Below, piece by piece: positions 17,151-23,351 of a stretch of 64,000 bases of DNA (positions are counted from its first letter, which is position 1; each line of letters starts with the position of its first letter). The position numbers were made by a program, and so were the translations under genes. The stretch is from JBCBRD01 sp039819885 (GTDB taxonomy: Bacteria; Pseudomonadota; Alphaproteobacteria; Rhizobiales; Hyphomicrobiaceae). The notes under the pieces are model-generated. The model searched no databases and had not been told where the DNA came from. It was given only the letters and a program-made list of their open reading frames with translations. Location of the stretch: positions 35,596 through 99,595 of the forward strand of contig JBCBRD010000001.1 in NCBI GenBank assembly GCA_039819885.1, written 5' to 3'.

Positions 17151-18292
17151 AATCCGACACCGCATTTGATCAACAACCGAAGGCCCACCTCAATACGCTC
17201 CCCGCAACGATCAACGACGCCCTGATCGATGACGATCGCCGAGAGCGCTTATGGGAAAGATGGGTGACGTGGCGAAGCGCGCGATCGACCAATACGGTTC
17301 GCGCCGTACTTTTTGATATCAGCGTATTCGCCGGATGGGCGCGGAAGAATGGCCATCGTCCACTGCCAGCGCGGCCGGAAAGCGTATCGCTTTACCTCGA
17401 AGAAGAGGCCTCAAAGGGTCTCGCCGTTGCGACAATCGAAAGACGCGCTTCGTCGATTTCAACCCTGCATCGTCTCGCAGAAGAAAGAAGCCCGTGCGAT
17501 GATGAATTGGTCTCCTGGCGTCTTTCAGGCATCCGGCGGGCAAACGGCAAATCGCAAAGACAAGCGCATCCGCTACGCATCAAAGGCGACGTCGAAGACA
17601 TCGAACACTCCTCGCCAAATGGATTGAGTCTTCTGAGCATCCTGGCATTTCTCGACGACGAAATCGCCGGTGCGAGTAAAACCACCAATGTGGCAGAACG
17701 AACACGTATCTGTCGACACGCTATGCGAGACGCGGCCCTCTTCTGTGTCGCCTATGACGCAGGGCTACGCGCCAGCGAACTCGTCCGTGTTCTCAACGAC
17801 CATGTAACGACAGCCCCAGGGGGAGGGGGCGAGCTTTTCCTGCCTCTATCGAAGACGGACGCCGAAGGGGAGGGCTCTTTTCGATATCTCAGTGAGCGGA
17901 CATTAAAACGGCTGAGCTCATGGCTTGGCGCAGCCGGCATCAAAGAAGGGCCCGTATTCGTCGGCATAAAACGATCGGGAATGCTCAACAAAAGCGCAAT
18001 TGCGCCTGACACTGTAGGTCGTATTTTCAAAAAACGCGTTGAGCAATATTTCCGCTCACGGAAAGACAATCCGTTCTTGCCATTGACGCCGGAAGAAATC
18101 AACATCGTAAAATCAATCTCTGGTCACTCCGGCCGCATTGGCGTCTGCCAAGACGCCTTCGCCGCCGGCGAAGACATCGGCGGCATCATGCGTGATTTTG
18201 ATTGGAAATCATCACGCATGCCAATACGATATGCACGCAAGCTTTCAGCTCGATCCGGGGCCGCTTCAAGATTGCATAAAAAAACGCAGTAA
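17147..18292 (+). CDS. Tyrosine recombinase / integrase
   Basis: 381 residues from GTG 17147, whose GTGA overlaps the upstream TGA stop; a TTG at 17105 would add 14 residues. Residues ~30-130 are a core-binding SAM-like domain (STNTVRAVLFDISVFAGWA). Catalytic residues in order: R208 in LRASELVR, K236, H327 and R330 in SGHSGRIG, W353 (replacing the second His, which is common) and Y362 in IRYARK. All are intact. It is likely a plasmid-resident resolvase or integrase that resolves dimers or moves a cassette. No flanking att repeats were identified. Confidence 0.92.
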   Translation: MKSDTAFDQQPKAHLNTLPATINDALIDDDRRERLWERWVTWRSARSTNTVRAVLFDISVFAGWARKNGHRPLPARPESVSLYLEEEASKGLAVATIERRASSISTLHRLAEERSPCDDELVSWRLSGIRRANGKSQRQAHPLRIKGDVEDIEHSSPNGLSLLSILAFLDDEIAGASKTTNVAERTRICRHAMRDAALFCVAYDAGLRASELVRVLNDHVTTAPGGGGELFLPLSKTDAEGEGSFRYLSERTLKRLSSWLGAAGIKEGPVFVGIKRSGMLNKSAIAPDTVGRIFKKRVEQYFRSRKDNPFLPLTPEEINIVKSISGHSGRIGVCQDAFAAGEDIGGIMRDFDWKSSRMPIRYARKLSARSGAASRLHKKTQ

Positions 18293-18440
18293 GGGAGATC
18301 TAACGCAATGACGCCCAACGCTCCCGAATCAAAAATGTTTTGACACGACGGCTTCTACGTTGGCCGCGGTTCAGCGATATTTTCATTAAAGCTAAAGAGG
18401 AACACTATCTAAAATTTTGTCGTTGCGGTCATGATGCGAA

Positions 18441-18476
18441 GAAGCCCGCCGAGTGGGTCAACCCGGCGGGCCCTTC
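18441..18476 (+). terminator. Strong hairpin after the recombinase gene
   Basis: GCCCGCCG (18444-18451) pairs perfectly with CGGCGGGC (18464-18471) around a 12-base loop, and GAAG/CTTC extend the stem past a 2-base bulge. A U tract is weak (CTTCTC). It may be a terminator or the head of the leader of the small frame at 18507. Confidence 0.5.
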
Positions 18477-18506
18477 TCGACCAAGCGTCATGGGGGAGAG
18501 AGAAAT

Positions 18507-18593
18507 ATGACGCTGGCTGAGTTTATTCAATTAAGACGAATTGGAAATGATCAAAGACTTTCTTACGAAAGTCAAAAGACCGAATTGAGTTAA
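18507..18593 (+). CDS. Possible 28-residue small protein
   Basis: ATG at 18507 is preceded by GGGGGAGAGAG, one of the best Shine-Dalgarno runs in the window. It opens a frame of 28 codons that starts MTLAEFIQLRR and ends in TAA at 18593. It follows the 18441 hairpin and its last four bases overlap the end of the minus-strand gene at 18590. The peptide is charged and probably helical. It may be a leader peptide or microprotein; no homology is claimed. Confidence 0.35.
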   Translation: MTLAEFIQLRRIGNDQRLSYESQKTELS

Positions 18594-18916
18594 GAAGAAG
18601 CGCTTTGATCCCCACTACGAGCGATACGATAAGAAAACGCCGCAACCTCCGTGATGTCGCCAGGCTCATAGCTCAACATCTGTACTTCTCTTAACGCACT
18701 AACAATTGAATCAGGCGCGTCTTTGTCGAAAAGATCAACACCACTTCCTAATGCTCGCAAGACACATGATAGCTTATCGATATCCAACATACCGGATATG
18801 TTGAAAGGGTCTGGCGACGATACATCCATCCCAACAGCCCTTGCCCTCTCTTTCAGACGGTTCAACAGAAAGAACCGAATATCTGCGGAAACATCAACAA
18901 CAATCGAAGACATCAT
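18590..18916 (-). CDS. Hypothetical protein, partner of the XRE regulator
   Basis: 108 residues, soluble, no recognised motif. Its ATG shares one base with the stop of the upstream XRE gene (TAATG), so translation is coupled. The pairing suggests an effector controlled by, or acting with, that regulator, such as a toxin-antitoxin or immunity pair, but the sequence does not decide this. Confidence 0.55.
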   Translation of the reverse strand: MMSSIVVDVSADIRFFLLNRLKERARAVGMDVSSPDPFNISGMLDIDKLSCVLRALGSGVDLFDKDAPDSIVSALREVQMLSYEPGDITEVAAFSYRIARSGDQSASS

Positions 18917-19329
18917 TAATCATTACCATCGTCGTTGGCGGCCATGCGTTCAAGAATGTCACGGATACTTTTGCGTAAAGTCGGGTCAACAATCCGGGAA
19001 TATTGCCTTCTAACGACCTCCAATTCGGTATGAAGGCCAGAATCGGCAGAACCCATATCTCCTTCATCGACTTCATAAAGGCCTCGAAAAAATTCACCGA
19101 CTGGAACATCCAATGCTATTGATAGGCGCCAGAGTTGCGTCGCACCAACACGATTAACCCCAGCTTCATACTTTTGAAGCTGACCAGGCGACACGCCGAT
19201 ACTTTCGCCGAGATCGGCTTGCGTCATCCGGCATTCTTTACGCAAAATGCGAATTGTCTCGCCAACGACACGATCGATCCCATTGACTGGCGACGCACGT
19301 GCAGCCTTGTAGTCTTTTCCCGGCGTCAC
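18916..19329 (-). CDS. XRE-family transcriptional regulator
   Basis: 137 residues. Residues ~20-80 form a Cro/CI helix-turn-helix (RILRKECRMTQADLGESIGVSPGQLQKYEAG, with the TQADLGE and QLQKYE landmarks). The C-terminal half is helical with RQYSRIVDP near 109. It diverges from a second XRE gene (19450) across a 120-base region containing a palindrome (19369-19381). It probably represses itself and the gene at 18590. Confidence 0.85.
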   Translation of the reverse strand: MTPGKDYKAARASPVNGIDRVVGETIRILRKECRMTQADLGESIGVSPGQLQKYEAGVNRVGATQLWRLSIALDVPVGEFFRGLYEVDEGDMGSADSGLHTELEVVRRQYSRIVDPTLRKSIRDILERMAANDDGND

Positions 19330-19368
19330 GGTTTTTGCTCCCCACTCAATGACGCGATATGAAGAATG

Positions 19369-19381
19369 ATAGTATTACTAT
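19369..19381. promoter_or_regulatory. Palindromic operator between two XRE genes
   Basis: ATAGTA-T-TACTAT is a perfect 6-bp dyad with one central base, located 40 bases upstream of the minus-strand XRE start and 69 bases upstream of the plus-strand one. This size and position suit a Cro-like dimer controlling divergent promoters. Confidence 0.55.
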
Positions 19382-19449
19382 TTGTAAAACGATCAAGGCG
19401 ATAGTGTGACGCTCTGTAAAATGTGAATAACTGTAGCCACACTGCGATT

Positions 19450-19800
19450 ATGAAATTACGTGAAATAGTGGGAATGCAGGTGAAGCGCCTTCGTCGGGAT
19501 TCTGGCTTGACGCAGGAAGAGCTCGCCGACATCATTGGGAAGAACCCAACTGCAATTTCGCAAATAGAACGAGGAGTATTCAATCCAAGCCTCGATACTA
19601 TTGAAGCATTAGCGAACGCGTTCAAAGTGCCAGCTGGCGCGTTCTTCCCAGATGTATCAGGCCTTCGCGGAAAGAAAAAGCGCGACGCCGCTGTCAGTGA
19701 GCTCACTGCAATAACCTTCGGATTAAATACGTATGACATTGAGACGCTAAACATCCTCGCGACCGGCCTGAAAGCGCGCAATGATGATGAGAAGACATAG
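19450..19800 (+). CDS. XRE-family transcriptional regulator
   Basis: 116 residues from ATG 19450; an in-frame GTG at 19423 is less likely because the helix-turn-helix begins directly after the ATG. Residues 8-62 carry the classic pattern (LRRDSGLTQEELADIIGK, then ISQIERG and PSLDTIEALANAF). The C-terminal ~45 residues are unassigned. It diverges from the XRE gene at 18916, an arrangement like a phage-type repressor pair or plasmid regulatory switch. Confidence 0.85.
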   Translation: MKLREIVGMQVKRLRRDSGLTQEELADIIGKNPTAISQIERGVFNPSLDTIEALANAFKVPAGAFFPDVSGLRGKKKRDAAVSELTAITFGLNTYDIETLNILATGLKARNDDEKT

Positions 19801-19888
19801 TGTGCTGGATTTGGAACCGGCGGAATATTCTGCAAAAACGGTATCGCCTTCGACATGTTCTGGCCCGGTCTTAAAGATGATTTAAATT

Positions 19889-20290
19889 GTGAAAGCCTTC
19901 ATACGACTCACATTTTTGTTATTCAGCGTCTTCATCGTTGTTGGTTGCCGAGAAACACTGTCCGACGCCCATATTGACTATCAAGGGCAGGTAACAAAAG
20001 TTGTTGACGGAGACAGCCTCTATATTGACAGCAATAAAAAGCAAATCAGGTTATTCGGGGTCGACGCACCTGAACGCGATGAGCCTGGATATGAAGCATC
20101 ACGTCAATATCTTGTTGGTCTTTCATTGAACAAAAAAATTGCTTGCGTAGAGGTCGAGCGAGACAAATATGATCGTATCGTCGCCCGATGCAATGTCGGT
20201 AAAATCGACCTCAATCGCGAGATGCTCAGTGCACCGTATACACTAGAATATTGCCGATTTTCAAACAACTACTATGGCACTTGTCGATAG
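19889..20290 (+). CDS. Staphylococcal-nuclease-like lipoprotein
   Basis: 133 residues starting at GTG. The signal peptide ends in a lipobox VVGC with C20 as the lipidated residue. The SNase core is present: KVVDGDSLYI, the IRLFGVDAPE motif carrying catalytic R, D and E, and DKYDRIVARC with the second arginine. It should be a Ca2+-dependent nuclease tethered outside the inner membrane. The C-terminus stops soon after NNYYGTC and is shorter than many homologues, so the last helix may be missing. Similar genes are common on plasmids; a role in DNA uptake or exclusion is guesswork. Confidence 0.85.
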   Translation: MKAFIRLTFLLFSVFIVVGCRETLSDAHIDYQGQVTKVVDGDSLYIDSNKKQIRLFGVDAPERDEPGYEASRQYLVGLSLNKKIACVEVERDKYDRIVARCNVGKIDLNREMLSAPYTLEYCRFSNNYYGTCR

Positions 20291-20319
20291 ACATACGATC
20301 CTGGTCAGGAGAATTCATA

Positions 20320-20796
20320 ATGGTTAAAACAAATCAGGCCGGCAACACAATATCGCTTGCCGCTGATATTGTCGCCCCCTATGCGGCCAATAACAAACTT
20401 CCACAAGATCGACTATCAAAACTCCTGATGGAGGTTCATGACACGATCAAGGGAATTGAAAACGGCGACAAGCATCGTCGCGGAAATCAAAACCCTGCTG
20501 TTTCTGTAGCGAAATCAGTTACGAGCGATTACCTGATATGCTTGGAAGACGGCGAAAAGTTGCAAATGCTGAAGAGGTATCTAAGAACCCATTACGGTAT
20601 GTCGCCTGAAGATTACCGTCGAAAATGGGGGTTGCCTGTAGACTATCCAATGGTCGCGCCTGGCTACTCAAAGCAACGTTCAAAGCTTGCAAAACAAATA
20701 GGCTTGGGGAAAAAGCCAAGTGCAAAAAAACCGCGCCTACAAAAAAGAAGGTCAGAAAAAAATCATCAAAACAAAAGTCCACGCCTGACACTATGA
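20320..20796 (+). CDS. mucR: MucR/Ros-family regulator with altered zinc site
   Basis: 158 residues from ATG 20320, with AGGAGA 8 bases upstream; a TTG at 20251 lies inside the previous gene. Residues 60-130 match MucR closely (VTSDYLICLEDGEK, THYGMSPEDYRRKWGLPVDYPMVAPGY). The zinc site has C74, D77 and H91, but the usual first histidine in KRHL is tyrosine (KRYL, Y87). The C-terminal tail is very basic. MucR proteins silence AT-rich DNA and control surface and transfer genes in alphaproteobacteria. Whether this copy still binds zinc is open; some rhizobial homologues fold without it. Confidence 0.93.
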   Translation: MVKTNQAGNTISLAADIVAPYAANNKLPQDRLSKLLMEVHDTIKGIENGDKHRRGNQNPAVSVAKSVTSDYLICLEDGEKLQMLKRYLRTHYGMSPEDYRRKWGLPVDYPMVAPGYSKQRSKLAKQIGLGKKPSAKKPRLQKRRSEKNHQNKSPRLTL

Positions 20797-20884
20797 TGGC
20801 AAAAACCCATAAGGGCAGAAGGGTTCTGTCTAGCCTAACTTAGGCCGCATGGCATGGCTAGAAAAAGCTAGAGGCGAGCAGCGC

Positions 20885-20949
20885 GCCGGGGCGCACCCCG
20901 CCCCGGCAAAAGAAAGTGAAACGGGGTGTTCCACCAAGAAAGGAACACC
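20885..20949 (+). promoter_or_regulatory. Two-hairpin leader (copy 1)
   Basis: Hairpin 1: GCCGGGGCG (20885-20893) pairs with CGCCCCGGC (20899-20907), a perfect 9-bp stem with a 5-base loop. A linker with AAAAGAAAG follows. Hairpin 2: GGTGTTCC (20925-20932) pairs with GGAACACC (20942-20949), a perfect 8-bp stem whose 3' arm contains the Shine-Dalgarno GGAAC. The ATG is at 20952. No U tract follows hairpin 1, so it is not a normal terminator. Confidence 0.7.
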
Positions 20950-20951
20950 AA

Positions 20952-21221
20952 ATGGCTCAACCAAACAATTCTCCGAGCCTCGAATTGAGGCAATTGCGCG
21001 ACGAACTCTCAAACGTCTCAGCTGAGCTCATGCTCCTCATGTCCGCGGTCACCGGTGATTCATACGATATGGAGAAAAAAGCGGCGCAGGGGATTATTCT
21101 CGTTCTTGAACGGCAACTTGCACGTATTGAAAACGCCGTGGAGATTCTGTCGAGCCTATCCAAACGCGAAAACAACAACTCTACGAACGACGATCCTTCC
21201 CATGAGGAAAAACCTCACTAG
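20952..21221 (+). CDS. Small hypothetical plasmid protein
   Basis: 89 residues from ATG 20952; the upstream in-frame ATG at 20916 lies inside the structured leader. The protein is mostly helical, with a probable coiled-coil pairing at ~12-75 (LRQLRDELSNVSAELMLL) and a hydrophilic tail. No family recognised. It is the first gene with the two-hairpin leader, so it likely belongs to the leading-region set. Confidence 0.6.
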   Translation: MAQPNNSPSLELRQLRDELSNVSAELMLLMSAVTGDSYDMEKKAAQGIILVLERQLARIENAVEILSSLSKRENNNSTNDDPSHEEKPH

Positions 21222-21606
21222 CCAAGAACAGACGAGCGGCACACTGGCGTCGATAAGCAAGTACAGATCGACGTCATGAACGGCAAATTACGAATTATTC
21301 TTGGCCGATCAAACAACAAAACCGTTCACGTTTGTGCTGTATCGTGAGTGTCCCTGGCCGATTTCTCTCGAGTTGCACTATTAGACATCACCTCGAGAAG
21401 GAAGTGAAAATTCTTTCGACGAAAAACGATGGGTTCGTTTAGCGAGCCATATTTCCACATTATCGGTCACGACAGTATCCACGAGATATTTTTCAGAAAC
21501 TAACTTTCTATGACCACAATTCCCGTCAATGCGGCTTGTTACCCTGGTCTGTCTTAGAAGGTCATTTACCATTATGCTTGTATCGGCATACCGACGTTAA
21601 TAGTTA
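21222..21606. other. Gene-free AT-rich stretch
   Basis: About 385 bases between the small gene ending at 21221 and the convergent nuclease gene. Short open frames here have no Shine-Dalgarno and no coding character. I see no repeat or RNA gene. The composition is more AT-rich than the flanks, as in 21.6-23.2 kb, which hints at an inserted segment. Confidence 0.45.
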
Positions 21607-22080
21607 CTACTCCGAAAGTGTCTCAATCCATCGAACAAATTCGTCCGCTTCCATTACGCTGAAACCACGTGTCGAGGACGCCTGGGTCCTAATCCAATCT
21701 AGTGCTTCGGTTTTCCATCCGTTCCCATCATAAACGAAGACAAACTCACGCTCGGGAATATTGCGTAATGCGGAATAATAAACATACGGAAGTTTTTCAT
21801 CGACAGACCCCGCAACACGTTGCCTTTTCGATTCAACAAGTATCTGCCTTTCACCGATAATCAAAAGAAATTCTATTCTGCCGCGATGACCATATAACGT
21901 CCTGTATGGGGCGTTTCTTATGGCGACTTTTATATCTTGTTCTCGATATAATCGCGCTTCGTCCCAATTGCTAATCGCAATAAGCTCAAAACCGTTTAAC
22001 TCCAGATGCGCTGCAATTTCCGTTTCGAGGCGACGACCGGACGCATTCGCTCGGTCGCCGCCCAGACCTTGTTCATCCAA
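21607..22080 (-). CDS. PD-(D/E)XK superfamily nuclease
   Basis: 157 residues if started at TTG 22080, which overlaps the methylase stop (TTGGATGA). An ATG start at 22149 would give a false signal-peptide-like N-terminus made by reading the methylase gene in another frame. Core motifs: an E in SGRRLETEI, then GRIEFLL, then LVESKRQ (E-x-K) and a conserved GSVDEKLPY. This resembles a phage/plasmid nuclease family in the PDDEXK clan. Coupled to an adenine methylase, it may be the cutting half of a small restriction-modification-like pair, or act on recombination intermediates. Confidence 0.8.
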   Translation of the reverse strand: MDEQGLGGDRANASGRRLETEIAAHLELNGFELIAISNWDEARLYREQDIKVAIRNAPYRTLYGHRGRIEFLLIIGERQILVESKRQRVAGSVDEKLPYVYYSALRNIPEREFVFVYDGNGWKTEALDWIRTQASSTRGFSVMEADEFVRWIETLSE

Positions 22081-22591
22081 AGCGTAAGACAGGGACGAAT
22101 GATTTGCGTTCAAGAGAACGCCAACCAGGATCAGAATTAAGAACTTCATCGAGAATTGGGTCATAAATTACAATAGCCGATGGGAACGGGGCAGTCCCGG
22201 ATTGATCGTCAAACTGATCAACAAATTTAAGTCGACCGCGCAAAAAAGTCACGCGGGCCTTACCAGCAACCCAATCATGCCACCAACGTGTATCGGTTCG
22301 CGCGGGTACGAGGCAAACAACAAGTGCACCGTTTTTGCTTTCAAGATAAGCCTTTTTCATCCAATGGACGATCTCGCGGCCATAAGGTGGATTTAGCCAA
22401 ACCCGACCATAAGACGACCAATCCTGCTCTAGGGCGTTTTTCTCTCTAGTGAAGTACCAATCGCACAGTGCATTTTGGTCATTGGCCGCAGCGTCAAGAC
22501 AGAACTCATAAATACGATCAAGAGCCTGAAATAGGCGGGGCGGCGTTCCCCACAATTCTGTTGCAGAGGAATAAATCGCTAGTTTTTTCAT
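22073..22591 (-). CDS. Phage-type DNA N6-adenine methyltransferase
   Basis: 172 residues. Landmarks: LWGTPPRLFQALD at the N-terminus, LDAAAND (~32-38), VWLNPPYGR with catalytic NPPY at 67-70, and LVPARTDTRWWHDW. This is the compact Dam family common in phages (PF05869-like), which methylates adenine, often GATC. The small size and missing target-recognition domain are normal for it. It is followed, with an 8-base overlap, by a PD-(D/E)XK nuclease. It may mark plasmid DNA against host restriction. Confidence 0.92.
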   Translation of the reverse strand: MKKLAIYSSATELWGTPPRLFQALDRIYEFCLDAAANDQNALCDWYFTREKNALEQDWSSYGRVWLNPPYGREIVHWMKKAYLESKNGALVVCLVPARTDTRWWHDWVAGKARVTFLRGRLKFVDQFDDQSGTAPFPSAIVIYDPILDEVLNSDPGWRSLERKSFVPVLRFG

Positions 22592-22775
22592 CTTTGGATA
22601 CTCGTCAACTACTGATGATCGATCGAGTATACGGGCAGTCAGAGGGGTGTCGGATAAAATTTAATGTTTTACATCTTGACCGTGTATTCGTTGTTTACAC
22701 CTTTATCGAACGGCGAAAAGTAACCCGAATAGCGTCAGGGTTGCGTGCGAGATTGGATAATTCACGAGCAGCCAA

Positions 22776-23237
22776 TCACGCTGCCCGGCGATATTCAGTG
22801 ATCTCTTCCAGTGAGAATGTCGAAATAACATTCGAATAACCTTCAAGATCGACTCCGGGAGGCGGCCCCCATCGGTCGCGACCAGTAGCGATCCCGACAA
22901 TAATCCGCATCTCAATCATTGTATCACATAAATGCCATGCTTTGATAAACGAGTGCGGCCAAACAATAGTCAGGTCATCGAGGAGACTCTTCAGGGCGCC
23001 ATAATAGTCGCGATTTGCACGTAAATAACAAATCGCAAGCGACGACGCATACCGAATATATTGATCACGATCATTCATTAGCGTTGCTTTTAGTAAAATT
23101 TTCGTAATCGTCGGTAAAAGGATATAGTAAAAAATACATCGATGAAAATTAACGATTAACTTGTCGTCACGTTTCTCCCAAAGTCGTGCAGGTTGAAAAT
23201 TGTCTTGCCCAAGGTGCACTTCATCCTCATCCCACAA
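22776..23237 (-). CDS. Hypothetical protein
   Basis: Up to 153 residues. ATG at 23078 (MNDRDQYIRYASSLAICYLR) would give a cleaner 100-residue helical protein, while the longer form adds a loosely hydrophobic N-terminus. Neither start has a clear Shine-Dalgarno sequence. No motif recognised. It is AT-rich, like the methylase and nuclease genes beside it, and probably arrived with them. Confidence 0.45.
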   Translation of the reverse strand: MWDEDEVHLGQDNFQPARLWEKRDDKLIVNFHRCIFYYILLPTITKILLKATLMNDRDQYIRYASSLAICYLRANRDYYGALKSLLDDLTIVWPHSFIKAWHLCDTMIEMRIIVGIATGRDRWGPPPGVDLEGYSNVISTFSLEEITEYRRAA

Positions 23238-23272
23238 GCGCCTTCAATCCTATAGTTAAAGCATAGCGGGGA

Positions 23273-23346
23273 GCCGGGCGAGGGCCCGGCCAAGAGAAAG
23301 AAAGTCGCGCGCCCTCCACCTCAATCCAACGAGAAAAGGAGGCCCT
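23273..23346 (+). promoter_or_regulatory. Two-hairpin leader (copy 2)
   Basis: Hairpin 1: GCCGGGC (23273-23279) and GCCCGGC (23284-23290), 7 bp, loop GAGG. Linker with AGAAAGAAAG. Hairpin 2: CCTCC in the 23314 region pairs with GGAGG at 23338-23342, the Shine-Dalgarno of the ParB-like gene, with outer GCGC/GCGC pairing across an internal loop. ATG follows at 23352. Confidence 0.65.
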
Positions 23347-23351
23347 GCGCC

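Noticed and set aside
20251..20319. TTG start for MucR
   Set aside because: It lies inside the nuclease gene and the ATG at 20320 has AGGAGA at the right distance.
22080..22164. Signal peptide on the PD-(D/E)XK nuclease
   Set aside because: The hydrophobic stretch is the methylase coding sequence read in another frame. The TTG at the methylase stop gives the family-typical N-terminus.
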